Shown: positions 51,713 to 61,327 of the stretch, piece by piece
Layout of the letters: the number at the start of each line of letters is the position of its first letter
Numbering within the stretch: the first letter of the stretch is position 1
Source: Desulfobacula toluolica Tol2
GTDB taxonomy: Bacteria > Desulfobacterota > Desulfobacteria > Desulfobacterales > Desulfobacteraceae
DNA: 64,000 nucleotides
Assembly (NCBI RefSeq): GCF_000307105.1
Contig: NC_018645.1
Span: forward strand, 2,937,501 to 3,001,500
Direction of reading: 5' to 3'
Position numbers and translations under genes: made by a program
The notes under the pieces: generated by a model
The model's database searches: none
Told to the model about the DNA's origin: nothing
What the model saw: only the letters and a program-made list of their open reading frames with translations

Positions 51713-54367
51713 TTAAAATGTATACCCCATGGAAAAGTGAAGACAGCCGCTGCTCTCACCAGGCAGGGGATTGATTTTCCATCCGTATACAAGCCCTACC
51801 GGCCCAATGGGTGTCATGTACCGAAGCCCCACTCCGGCAGATAAACGAAAATCATCTGAATCAACGCTGTCAAAAGTTTTTTGCACCCGCCCCACATCAT
51901 AAAACAGTGTCACTTCAAACTTCAATCCCAGGTCATACCTTGCCTCAATACTTCCCAGGAAGGCTTCGCGCCCACCCACGGCAGTGCCGGTGTTGTCAAA
52001 GAGCAGCAAATTTTCATCAAACCCCCTTACCGTAGTGGTGCCGCCCAGGAAAAAAAGTTGGTCTTCAGGCACGGTCTTATTTTCCCCATAAGTCTGGATA
52101 TATCCGTACCAGCCCCTGACGGCAAGGGTCAGAGGCTCAAACACTGTATAATAATAACGGGCATCCAGGCGGTATTTAATATAATCATCCAGGTTGTTTT
52201 CAATCCCCTTTGAGATATCCATGTACACGGCTGAAAAAACTCCTTTCCGGGGGCGAACATAAGAGTCAGTGGTACGGTAGGTCATTGAGGGGCTTATCTC
52301 AAAGATATGCCTGGAATCATATTCCCGGTTGTCTGTTTCAGTTTCAGACACAGAAGGTGATTGTGTCGGGTATTGTTCACGAAAATCATACTGAAATCCA
52401 ACATTGGCCGTCAGTTTTTTCTCAAGAAACTGCCTGTAAAAAATCTGGGAAAGGCTATAGCTTTGTATGCCAAAATCAGTATTAAATTCTTCGCGCTTCT
52501 GAGCAGCAATCTTTGTGGTGGAAGATATCCTGGAAGAAAAAAGCCGTGGTTCTGTCAGTGAAACATTGACTTCATGGCCGATCTGGCTTAATTCAGCATC
52601 TGTTTCAACCGCAAGATTTCTGCCCAGAAAATTATGATCCCCTATAGTGGTATTGACATAAAAATGCCGTTGCGTGTCATAGCCTGTTGCAAATTCAACA
52701 AACTTGGGGACTTTCTCTTCCACCGCTATAGCAAGATTCACTTGATCCAGTTTTTCTTTCAGGCCAAGTGTATTGAACTTCACTGAGTTCAAGGCGTTCA
52801 TGTCCAGCATGTTCTGCCTGCTCTCAAAAAGTTTTTTCAAAGAAAGCGGGTCTCCTTGTGATAAGGTCATCTCTTTGTTGAGAATTTCTTTTTTTGTTCT
52901 GAAATTGCCTGTATAAAAAATCTGCCCAATGGTTACAAAAGGTCCTTCATCCACATCATAAGAAAGATCAGCCAAAGAAAGATCCTCATTAAAAACCACA
53001 GTTGCCTTGACCCGGATATGGGGATACCCCATCTCGGAAATTCTTTTTTTCAAAACATTTTCATCGTTTTCAATCATATAGTTGCGATACACCTTGCGCG
53101 GCTTGAGCGAGAGCAACTGCATTGCCGCTTCAGGCTTGAGAATTGAAAGCCCCTGAAAACGAACTGTTCCGACTCTTGTCCTCGGACCTTCGTCAATAAC
53201 AAGCTCTATTGCCAAAGATTTTATTTTTTTATCTTTCTGAGACAAATGATCATTGATTTTCAATGTTTTCTGGATCCGGGCACGGGTATATCCTTGTCTT
53301 AGATACAACACACGGATGGCATTAATATCCGCCTCTAAGACTTCAGGGGCATAGCCGCCATCCGTCAAAAACCCGGAAGGCTTGGTAAGAATCTGTTGTT
53401 TAATACTTTTTTCATCAACCCCATGGTTTCCTTTTATGCTGATGCTTGAAACAATGTATTGGTCGCCCTCATCCGTTTGAAAGGTCACATCCCGGAATAT
53501 TTTTTTGTCTTTTTTTCTTTCAGTGATTTTTGTTTTTATTCCAGCATCAGGAAAACCGCTTTGCGAATATTTTTTTTTAATATTGCGAATACTTTTTTTT
53601 ACGGCAAAATTATTCTTATTCCCGTCTTTGAAAAGGGTCATCTCTTGTTTAAGGGTATGATCCCAAAATTGACGGTTTCCATCAAACCTGATTTTATAAA
53701 CCGGGCCTTCGTTTATATCAAACTTAAGATCCACGGTCTTTGACTGATCATTTTTTTGAATCCTGCCTGACACCGTCACATCGGCAAACCCCTTTTCACG
53801 ATAGAACCGGATCAAATTTTTCACATCAGCATTAAACTCTTTTTCAATAAAACGGGTCGCACTGCCCAGCAAAACAGATGATTGCCATGTTTTTGTCCTC
53901 AACTTCAACCGGATACCGGAAAAACTGTGATTGCCATGAACCATGACCCTTTCAACCCTGTAAAAATCCCCCTTTTCAATATATACGGATACAATATAAT
54001 GACCATCTTGAAGATCTTTTTTAGCGATCACCTTCACCTTTGGATCAATAAACCCATGGTTTTTAAACAATACGACAACTCTGGAGCTTTGTTGATCCAG
54101 AACCTCTTGTGAAAATTCATCACCAGGAGAAATTGTCATGACCTGAAGCACTTCTTTTTTAAAAACCGGAAAGGCACCTTTAACAAGAATATCTTTGACC
54201 CGAACATCTATTTTGGAGACAGTCCCGGGCAAATCCAAGCTTTCTTTTGTCTGAGCCAAGCTGTTTTGCGTCATACACACCATAAGCATCAATACAAAAC
54301 TTATTTTTAAAGCAAGGCTATCTAAATTCAATGCGATATTTGAGTTCAGCCCCAAAATCACCTCCAT
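51713..54367 (-). CDS. TamA/BamA-family outer-membrane protein
   Basis: An 884-aa protein of the Omp85 superfamily. A signal sequence (ending about QNSLAQT) precedes a POTRA-rich region spanning about 50-555 (repeats such as GDFYRVERVMVHGNHSFSG and VTIGQIFYTGNFRTKKE), then a C-terminal 16-strand barrel with FFLGGTTTVRGFDEN (VRGF/Y motif of loop 6), ending in FSMGYTF. The barrel acts in inserting or exporting outer-membrane proteins. The ATG at 54367 may be replaced by a TTG at 54355, which has GGAGG just upstream. It overlaps the TamB-like gene by 50 bp. Confidence 0.9.
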   Translation of the reverse strand: MEVILGLNSNIALNLDSLALKISFVLMLMVCMTQNSLAQTKESLDLPGTVSKIDVRVKDILVKGAFPVFKKEVLQVMTISPGDEFSQEVLDQQSSRVVVLFKNHGFIDPKVKVIAKKDLQDGHYIVSVYIEKGDFYRVERVMVHGNHSFSGIRLKLRTKTWQSSVLLGSATRFIEKEFNADVKNLIRFYREKGFADVTVSGRIQKNDQSKTVDLKFDINEGPVYKIRFDGNRQFWDHTLKQEMTLFKDGNKNNFAVKKSIRNIKKKYSQSGFPDAGIKTKITERKKDKKIFRDVTFQTDEGDQYIVSSISIKGNHGVDEKSIKQQILTKPSGFLTDGGYAPEVLEADINAIRVLYLRQGYTRARIQKTLKINDHLSQKDKKIKSLAIELVIDEGPRTRVGTVRFQGLSILKPEAAMQLLSLKPRKVYRNYMIENDENVLKKRISEMGYPHIRVKATVVFNEDLSLADLSYDVDEGPFVTIGQIFYTGNFRTKKEILNKEMTLSQGDPLSLKKLFESRQNMLDMNALNSVKFNTLGLKEKLDQVNLAIAVEEKVPKFVEFATGYDTQRHFYVNTTIGDHNFLGRNLAVETDAELSQIGHEVNVSLTEPRLFSSRISSTTKIAAQKREEFNTDFGIQSYSLSQIFYRQFLEKKLTANVGFQYDFREQYPTQSPSVSETETDNREYDSRHIFEISPSMTYRTTDSYVRPRKGVFSAVYMDISKGIENNLDDYIKYRLDARYYYTVFEPLTLAVRGWYGYIQTYGENKTVPEDQLFFLGGTTTVRGFDENLLLFDNTGTAVGGREAFLGSIEARYDLGLKFEVTLFYDVGRVQKTFDSVDSDDFRLSAGVGLRYMTPIGPVGLVYGWKINPLPGESSGCLHFSMGYTF

Positions 54368-57300
54368 TATCCTGAAATCCGCTCATCAAAAGATTTTCCA
54401 GAAATTTATAGTCCATGATTACCCGCTGAACGGTTTCACCGTCTCGGACATCCATTCCGTATTTAAGCATCATGCGGCGGGAAAGTTCCTTGCCCACAAC
54501 AATATTGATGCCACGGCTTCCTTCAACATCATCCGGCTTGATTTCCAGATAATCCATTCCCGAAGCTTCCTTGATATTTTGCTGAAGTGTCTGTGCAACA
54601 AATCCTGCCAGAATATCTTCGGGTGAAAAGCTGGAGTCGCTTTCGCCCTGCCGCAATTCACGGGTTGTTTTGCCGAAAGCCAGCAGGGAAATGATGTCTG
54701 CATGCTGTTCTTCAGGAATTGAGCTGAACTTAAAATCAAGATTGTCCGGCGTGCCTGAAACCGTCAAAAAGACAGTCCAGTGACGTATCTCCATCTCCCC
54801 CTGGATATCAATGACAGGCTCTGTTTTGTAAGGATTGATAAAATCAACAACCCCTTTTTTAACTTCAAATTCTTTTTCTTTAAATTTAAGAATACCAGAC
54901 TCAACCCGTACCTGACCGCCGACAAGAGGATGGGCTGCTGTGCCTGAAACTGTCAAATCGGAATACATGCTCAACAGTGCCAGATTATTATCAACCAAAA
55001 ACGGTTCGCGCTGGGATATATCAATGTCCAGGCCAATGTTGTCCAAAAAAGCGACAGCTTGTTTTTCCGGGACAGGTTTCACCGTTCTTGTCTTTTTAAC
55101 AGCGTCCACAAGATCAAGCTCAATATTTTTATAATACCGGCCCTCAAGCAGCACAATTTCTCCTTTAAGATCTGACTTGTCCGTATTTCCGGCCAAAGAA
55201 AGGCTGGTGTTCATGGTAATGTCCATCAGATCCGGAAAATCCAGGGACAAATTGTGGCTGTTAAATTTCAGATTGTATGTGTCAGGCTTTAAATTGCTCA
55301 AACCAACATTTCCTGCAATATCAAATGTCCCTTCATCCAGTTTTCCGCTGATCCTGTTTGTTTCAATCAAATCCGGCGTGATGCTGATAACACCGTCAAT
55401 GTTCTGTAATTTTTGTTCCATACCGGATAATGACAAGCCCAGCCTCTCCAGTTTCACATCGGCATTAAAGACGGGTTCGGCAACTGTTCCCTTGAGTGAA
55501 GCAGACAATATAATATTTCCCGACACATTGCTTATTTCTTCAAAAAAAGGACGGATCACTTGAAAAGGCAACATCCCCTTGAGTTCAAGATCAATATCCG
55601 ATTTAAGGGAACCTGCTCCCTCTATTTTGACTTCCCCTTGTTCCAAAAAGGTGATCCTTGTTTCAGGAAGAGTGAACCTGCCGTTTTCAAGTACCAGGTT
55701 CACACCGGGGATATGAGCAATTTGATTTTCTTTGAAACCCACGGTTAAATTTGTAAGATCTGCTGTGACCTGAACTCCCTGAAGATCATCAAGACTGCCA
55801 CTTGACCGAATGAAACACTCCCTTACCGAGCCTGAAAATTCCGGTTGCCCTGCTGCATGCAAATAAGGAGACAGGTCAAAAAGTTCCGCCATATCAATAG
55901 ATGCTGAAAACGTATGATCATCAAAATCATATTCACCTTTAAGCCGTGTCAAAGGAAAGTCTTGTGCAAACAACCCAAGCTCAAGCCGGTTGTCTGCGAA
56001 AACCGCCCTGCCCTGACTCTTGAATACGGCTGTTGGCGTCACCCGGATATCCAGATCTTTGATATTGATTTCTTGTCCTTCCAGAACTGTTTTCAGAACA
56101 AAACCGTCAATTTTCCGACCGTTCAAGTCAAGTTTTTCGCCCTCCATGTTTATGTTTCCAGACAGCGCGTCAAGAGTGCCGTTGACACTCCCGTTCACCG
56201 ACAGCCGCCCTTCTGTTCCGTCCATAAAATCACCCAGAAACATGGATTCTCCTGCAAGAGAAACCAAAAATCGGGGCTTGTCCACCAGGGAAAAATCTTT
56301 TAAATCACTCTTCAACAGGTCAATCCAGCCGTTTGCACCTATTTTGGAGCCCTGATTTTCCAAAGACAATTGATCAATAAAAACCCGTCCATGACTATCC
56401 ATGGAAGCAGTCACGTCTAAATTTCCCAAAAAAATATCGCCAAACCCCAGATTGTCTGATGTCAGTTCCAGTTTAACTTCAGGGGAAGTGTAAGCTCCTG
56501 TCACTTGACCTGAAAGATTGACACTCCCGGTCCCTTTCATCTGAATCAATCCCGGTGTTAAACCAAGATCAGACAGCATAAGATCCAATTTTCCAGCGAT
56601 ATTTCCCGACCCTGGTTCAAACTCACCTTCCCCGGAAAGATATATTCCTTTTGTAACCGCATTAAAAGAACGGACAAGCAGCTTTTGATTTTCAATTCCC
56701 ACCCCGGCCTTAAATTCAGCGTCAATTGGTGAATCAAGTCCGTTTATGCTGAATTGTTTCAGGTTCAAGTCAAGAACAATATTTGCAGTTAGTTTTTCAG
56801 GATCAACTCCCCTGCCCGTCAAGTTTATATGGGAAACTATCTCGCCGGAGCATCCGGGTTCATACTGGAAAAGTTTTGATACGTCTTCAAGCTCAGCTTG
56901 CACATCAAAAAAAAAGTCCGACACAGGGGTGTGAAACAAATCCTTGATTGATCCTTGCCCCCCCATCTTGATGCCACCGGCAACCAGGTCAAAGGATAAA
57001 ATATCCAGAGAGCCGTCATTAAAAACCGCATGGGTGTTAAACTCTTTCAGATCAACAGAGTCTGCCACACCCGGAAATGATCCGCCGTCTGCTCCGGCGT
57101 TTAAAACAGCTTTTTTCGCTTTTAAATCAAAGTTTTTTATCAAAAGTTTGAAACCTGAAACTGAACCGGACATTTTTTCATCATTAATGCAGAACAGACC
57201 TTGGCCATCAGTTAAAACAAAGGTATCAACTTTAATATTAAAAGGAAACAAACCAGGTGATTTTTCAGGTTTTTCCGGTTTTGCATGCAAAGGTTGAACA

Positions 57301-57680
57301 GCAGTAACAATTGTGAGTGAACCGTTATGATCTGTCTGAATATTCACACCTGGAGATTCAAGCAGAATCGAAGACAAGCAAATCTCTTCTTTAAAAAGTC
57401 TTAACCATTCAATATTAATGGCCAGCCGTTCACACCGAACCAATTGTTTTTTATCCGGCCCTTTCAGCTCAAAGCCCACAATCTCGACAATCCCGGAAAA
57501 AGGAGACAAATGTACTCGTTTCCAGGACATTTCTCCCCTGATCTCTGCATTGATCATATGCATAATCTTTGCCTGTCCTGAATCTGTTTCCAGGTAAAAG
57601 AGCCCGCCAAAAATCAAAATAAAACCGAACATAAAAATTATGCCGGACAAAACAACAAAATTTTTCTTTAATTGTAACAA
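54318..57680 (-). CDS. TamB-like translocation and assembly module protein
   Basis: A 1120-aa protein with an N-terminal membrane anchor (about 8-30, VLSGIIFMFGFILIFGGLFY) and a long repetitive beta-strand region typical of AsmA-like/TamB lipid-channel proteins. The C-terminal DUF490/TamB domain has SLLAFGKTTRELRQGE, GSRGINIVVGKELSRRMMLK, and ends with YRIEFR. It should span the periplasm and pair with the TamA-like barrel, whose gene follows with an overlap. Such proteins also move phospholipids to the outer membrane. Confidence 0.9.
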   Translation of the reverse strand: MLQLKKNFVVLSGIIFMFGFILIFGGLFYLETDSGQAKIMHMINAEIRGEMSWKRVHLSPFSGIVEIVGFELKGPDKKQLVRCERLAINIEWLRLFKEEICLSSILLESPGVNIQTDHNGSLTIVTAVQPLHAKPEKPEKSPGLFPFNIKVDTFVLTDGQGLFCINDEKMSGSVSGFKLLIKNFDLKAKKAVLNAGADGGSFPGVADSVDLKEFNTHAVFNDGSLDILSFDLVAGGIKMGGQGSIKDLFHTPVSDFFFDVQAELEDVSKLFQYEPGCSGEIVSHINLTGRGVDPEKLTANIVLDLNLKQFSINGLDSPIDAEFKAGVGIENQKLLVRSFNAVTKGIYLSGEGEFEPGSGNIAGKLDLMLSDLGLTPGLIQMKGTGSVNLSGQVTGAYTSPEVKLELTSDNLGFGDIFLGNLDVTASMDSHGRVFIDQLSLENQGSKIGANGWIDLLKSDLKDFSLVDKPRFLVSLAGESMFLGDFMDGTEGRLSVNGSVNGTLDALSGNINMEGEKLDLNGRKIDGFVLKTVLEGQEINIKDLDIRVTPTAVFKSQGRAVFADNRLELGLFAQDFPLTRLKGEYDFDDHTFSASIDMAELFDLSPYLHAAGQPEFSGSVRECFIRSSGSLDDLQGVQVTADLTNLTVGFKENQIAHIPGVNLVLENGRFTLPETRITFLEQGEVKIEGAGSLKSDIDLELKGMLPFQVIRPFFEEISNVSGNIILSASLKGTVAEPVFNADVKLERLGLSLSGMEQKLQNIDGVISITPDLIETNRISGKLDEGTFDIAGNVGLSNLKPDTYNLKFNSHNLSLDFPDLMDITMNTSLSLAGNTDKSDLKGEIVLLEGRYYKNIELDLVDAVKKTRTVKPVPEKQAVAFLDNIGLDIDISQREPFLVDNNLALLSMYSDLTVSGTAAHPLVGGQVRVESGILKFKEKEFEVKKGVVDFINPYKTEPVIDIQGEMEIRHWTVFLTVSGTPDNLDFKFSSIPEEQHADIISLLAFGKTTRELRQGESDSSFSPEDILAGFVAQTLQQNIKEASGMDYLEIKPDDVEGSRGINIVVGKELSRRMMLKYGMDVRDGETVQRVIMDYKFLENLLMSGFQDNGGDFGAELKYRIEFR

Positions 57681-57742
57681 ATAATGACCTCACAGAAACT
57701 TAGGAAGATTTTTTTTTAAAGACTCACTCTTTTATTTTGGCA

Positions 57743-60247
57743 TCAGTTATCTTCAATGATCTCTTTGTTGCCGGACGGCAGGCCGCTTAAAATATGAAGA
57801 TCTCTCTGGGGAAAAGGTATCACCACATGATGCTCTTTGAAAAGCCCGTCGATTTCAAATCTCAGGTTGCTTTCAGCATCAATAAATTTATCTATATCCG
57901 ACCAGAATCGTAATCGAAAATCAAGGGAACTGTCTCCGAAATTGATGAATTGAACCTTGGGTGGATGCGGATAATTATAGACCTCTGAAACCGATCCGGC
58001 AGCCTGCAGCAATAATTTTTTCACCAGGTTGGTATCCGATCCGTATGCCACTCCTACCATCAGATCCCGTCTTATATAAGGGTCTTTATGGCTCCAATTG
58101 GTAACAAGGGCACTTATGAATTCGGAATTAGGAATAATAAGTGAAGAATTTGTATATGTCTGAACCAGGGTTGATCTGACATTAATTTTTTGTACCTCCC
58201 CCCATATACCGCCCACCTCAACCACATCGCCAACCTGTATGGGGCGTTCAAACAGCAGTATCAGGCCGCTGATAAAATTATTGAAAATATTCTGCAGGCC
58301 GAATCCAAGCCCGATACTCAAAGCACCGAACACAACAGCCAGGGATGTGGTGTTCAGCCCGAAAACACTTAAACTGACAAGAATGCCTATGGACCAGATC
58401 ACATACACTGAAATGGTAATCACAGACTCTGTTGCCCCTGTTGACAAACCGCTGTCTTTTAACACATAAGCGGTCATTATTTTTTTCCAGGAAAGAGTCA
58501 AAAGGTAGGTCAAAAGAATGACCACAAAGGCAAAGGCAAAACCGGCCATGCTCAATTCTATCTTCCCAATGGTATACTTTTGGTAAAACAAAGCCCAAAG
58601 CCGCACAAAAAAAACATTGCTGACACTCCAGGAGAACATCAGCCCGGCCAGGGCAACCACAATGATAAGAAAATAGAGCCCGTTGGAAAAAATCCAATAA
58701 AAAGGATATGAGATACCGTAAGAACTTCTGGATACCGGTTCAAATTTATCCTTGAATTTGCGATCAATATCTTTCATGGAATATACAAGCAGGGTACAGA
58801 TGCAGATAATCATAATAGAAATACCCCAGGATTTATACCACCAGGATGCAAAATACCCGTATCCTGAAATATCGGCAAAAAGACCTGCAAGTGCAATTAT
58901 CCTTGACCATCCTACCAACAGCTTGAGCCCCATGCCATTGGTCCGGCCCTCCATTTTTTTATATGCATTCCAGAATAAAAATACTCCGGCAACCATCATT
59001 GCTTCGGAAAAAATCCGGATGGATGACAAAATAACGGGATCAGGAGATAAAAATCTATAAACAAACAGATAAATAAAACAATATAATCTGATGCCCCAGA
59101 CAAAAGCATTTCGCCATCCATACAGGGCGTTAAAAAGCAAGTGTGCCTTTTCTTTAACAATCAGGCGGATGGAATCAGATGCAAGACGGGTTATCAGGAT
59201 AACAGTTAAAAATGTTTTGATAAATTTAATACAATCGGGAAAAACCAAATACACCTGGGTTTTTGACAATATAACCGCCAACAGTATCCATAAAACAAGA
59301 AACAGGGAATTTTCAAGAACAAGCAGGGGATACCCCGTCCGTTTGCTGATAATATTCTTATATCCGTCTTTTTGCCTCAAGAAGATAAGTCCCTTAAAGA
59401 CAAAGAAACAAAACACCAGAAAACCGCAAATCATCATCACTCCACCAATGGTGATATGTTCCTTTAATTGGGATAATTTCAGTGACACCCGTTCCCTGGA
59501 AAACAATTGACCGGCTTTTGCAACTGAATTGACAATTTCTTTTATAAAATTTTTGGACAAAAAAGTTTTTACTTCGATTTCATTTCTTTGAAACAAAAGC
59601 ATTCCTTTTTTATCTTTGATCTCCTTTTTCAATATTATCCGGATCTCTTCAAAAGATTTGAGCAATTCGCTGCTGTTCTTCATTTCAAGAATCCGCAGGT
59701 CAGCAATATCTACAATCAGTTTTTCTTGTTTTTGCAGAATAGTCCTGTAGGATTTGAGCGCTTTTATTCCAGGTTCCCGGATAATGTCTTTGTCCGTAAA
59801 AGAACCGAACTCTGCAATTCTCTGGTCCATTAGATTTGTTTTTTCTTTTACTGCGGAAAGATCCTGTTTGGCTTTTGCCTCTTTTTCCACCAGCCGTTGA
59901 ATTTTGAGTTTAATCAAGGAGATGGATATATCCAGCTGTTCAACTCCTTTTTCAATGACGGCAATACCGATCTCGGGAACCAGCAAAAAATTTCTCATAG
60001 AATTGATCTGAGTCCTGTAAATTTGATGCTGGCTTGATTCTTCCTTTATAAGACGTTGTTCTTCAGCCAGCTCCTTTTCCAGGTCACCCAGATTTTTTTT
60101 TGCGGCTTCAACCGCCTGTTCAAACTGGATCAGAGAATCTTTATCTTCGGAAGGTGCCTGAATGACTGGTTCGGCCCACGATAATGCCGAAAGGCATACA
60201 GCCAGGATCATAAATAACAGAACACGATTTGTTTTTTTGATTGACAC
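57743..60247 (-). CDS. Large MscS-family mechanosensitive channel
   Basis: A protein of about 834 aa. A signal peptide (about 1-26) and a periplasmic coiled-coil region (30-220) are followed by many membrane helices and a C-terminal MscS core: the pore-lining helix in VVFGALSIGLGFGLQNIFNNFISGL (in short LGFGLQNIFNN), then FERPIQVGDVVEVGG and the cytoplasmic beta domain. It opens under hypo-osmotic stress. I use the GTG at 60247 because AAGGAG lies 10 bp upstream; the ATG at 60289 would add 14 residues before the signal peptide. It lies upstream of tamB on the same strand. Confidence 0.92.
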   Translation of the reverse strand: MSIKKTNRVLLFMILAVCLSALSWAEPVIQAPSEDKDSLIQFEQAVEAAKKNLGDLEKELAEEQRLIKEESSQHQIYRTQINSMRNFLLVPEIGIAVIEKGVEQLDISISLIKLKIQRLVEKEAKAKQDLSAVKEKTNLMDQRIAEFGSFTDKDIIREPGIKALKSYRTILQKQEKLIVDIADLRILEMKNSSELLKSFEEIRIILKKEIKDKKGMLLFQRNEIEVKTFLSKNFIKEIVNSVAKAGQLFSRERVSLKLSQLKEHITIGGVMMICGFLVFCFFVFKGLIFLRQKDGYKNIISKRTGYPLLVLENSLFLVLWILLAVILSKTQVYLVFPDCIKFIKTFLTVILITRLASDSIRLIVKEKAHLLFNALYGWRNAFVWGIRLYCFIYLFVYRFLSPDPVILSSIRIFSEAMMVAGVFLFWNAYKKMEGRTNGMGLKLLVGWSRIIALAGLFADISGYGYFASWWYKSWGISIMIICICTLLVYSMKDIDRKFKDKFEPVSRSSYGISYPFYWIFSNGLYFLIIVVALAGLMFSWSVSNVFFVRLWALFYQKYTIGKIELSMAGFAFAFVVILLTYLLTLSWKKIMTAYVLKDSGLSTGATESVITISVYVIWSIGILVSLSVFGLNTTSLAVVFGALSIGLGFGLQNIFNNFISGLILLFERPIQVGDVVEVGGIWGEVQKINVRSTLVQTYTNSSLIIPNSEFISALVTNWSHKDPYIRRDLMVGVAYGSDTNLVKKLLLQAAGSVSEVYNYPHPPKVQFINFGDSSLDFRLRFWSDIDKFIDAESNLRFEIDGLFKEHHVVIPFPQRDLHILSGLPSGNKEIIEDN

Positions 60248-60385
60248 AGAATTTGTCTCCTTGTGAAATGACTTGTATATAAGCAGCATAAAAAGATCCA
60301 GCGTAATTGTTCCTTTTTATAAGGATATTATTAACACTAGTCAAGACACAACTTCTTACAAATAAATGTATGCACAAAGGTCATG

Positions 60386-61327
60386 CTATTGTCCAAAATG
60401 ATCAACAGCAAAATGAATTTTATCTTCAACCGAGTTTAATTCGCGATAGTGTTGTTCGACCGCCTTTAACCGAGGCAGCAATCCGGATTGATTAGCGATT
60501 TGGATATTAAGACCGGGGCGTGCGTTGAGTTCCAGAATCATGGGACCTTTTTCTTTGTCCAATACAATATCCACACCCTGATAAGCCAGTCCGGTAAGGT
60601 CATAACACTGAGACGCAATGGTTAATAATTTTTTCCAATAAGGAATTTCAATTCCGGTTACGGAGTTCCCCGTGTCAGGATGTTCGATGATTATTTCATT
60701 TTTACATACGGCCGAAAGCGTAATGCCGGTTGCGATGTCGATTCCGGCACCAATTGCCCCCTGGTGAAGATTGGCTTTTCCATCCGACATCCGGGTTGGC
60801 AAGCGTATCATCGACATCACAGGAACACCGAAAAGCACGATGATACGGATGTCGGGAACCCCGAAAAAACTGATGGGTTCAAACACCGGATCCGATTCTA
60901 CACGATACTCGATAATGGCATTATCGGATTGCCCTCCAAGACTGTATAACCCGCTTAATATATAGGAAATATGATATTTGAGTTCATCCTCCCGCATTAA
61001 AACGCCGCTTGCCTTTTTGTACATATTCCTGGTATGTCCGGCTATGACCAAAACGCCATCTCCGCCGCTTCCACAAGCAGGTTTGATTACAAAGTCCGGG
61101 TAACAACTTACAATATCATGGATATCTTGAATCTGCCGCTCGATTTCTATTACGGAATAAAGATCAGGAACCGGAATGCCTGCTTCAATGGCAAGCTGTT
61201 TGGTTTTCAGTTTATTATCTACAATCGGGTATTTACTCCTGATATTGTATTTTAACGTATAGTTTGCATTCCGGTTGTTGATACCCAAAATTCCCTGCTG
61301 TAAAAGTCGTTTAAAATATTTAAGCAT
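60386..61327 (-). CDS. Alpha-L-glutamate ligase-like ATP-grasp protein
   Basis: A 313-aa ATP-grasp enzyme of the RimK-related family (TIGR02291 type). Visible features are LLQQGILGINNRNANY near the N terminus, FVIKPACGSGGDGVLVI (ATP-binding loop), and MILELNARPGLNIQIANQ (metal-binding). It should ligate an amino acid, perhaps glutamate, to a peptide or protein. The start overlaps the stop of the 7TM gene by 1 bp. The trio with a transglutaminase-like membrane protein and a retropepsin-like protease recurs in bacteria. Confidence 0.9.
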   Translation of the reverse strand: MLKYFKRLLQQGILGINNRNANYTLKYNIRSKYPIVDNKLKTKQLAIEAGIPVPDLYSVIEIERQIQDIHDIVSCYPDFVIKPACGSGGDGVLVIAGHTRNMYKKASGVLMREDELKYHISYILSGLYSLGGQSDNAIIEYRVESDPVFEPISFFGVPDIRIIVLFGVPVMSMIRLPTRMSDGKANLHQGAIGAGIDIATGITLSAVCKNEIIIEHPDTGNSVTGIEIPYWKKLLTIASQCYDLTGLAYQGVDIVLDKEKGPMILELNARPGLNIQIANQSGLLPRLKAVEQHYRELNSVEDKIHFAVDHFGQ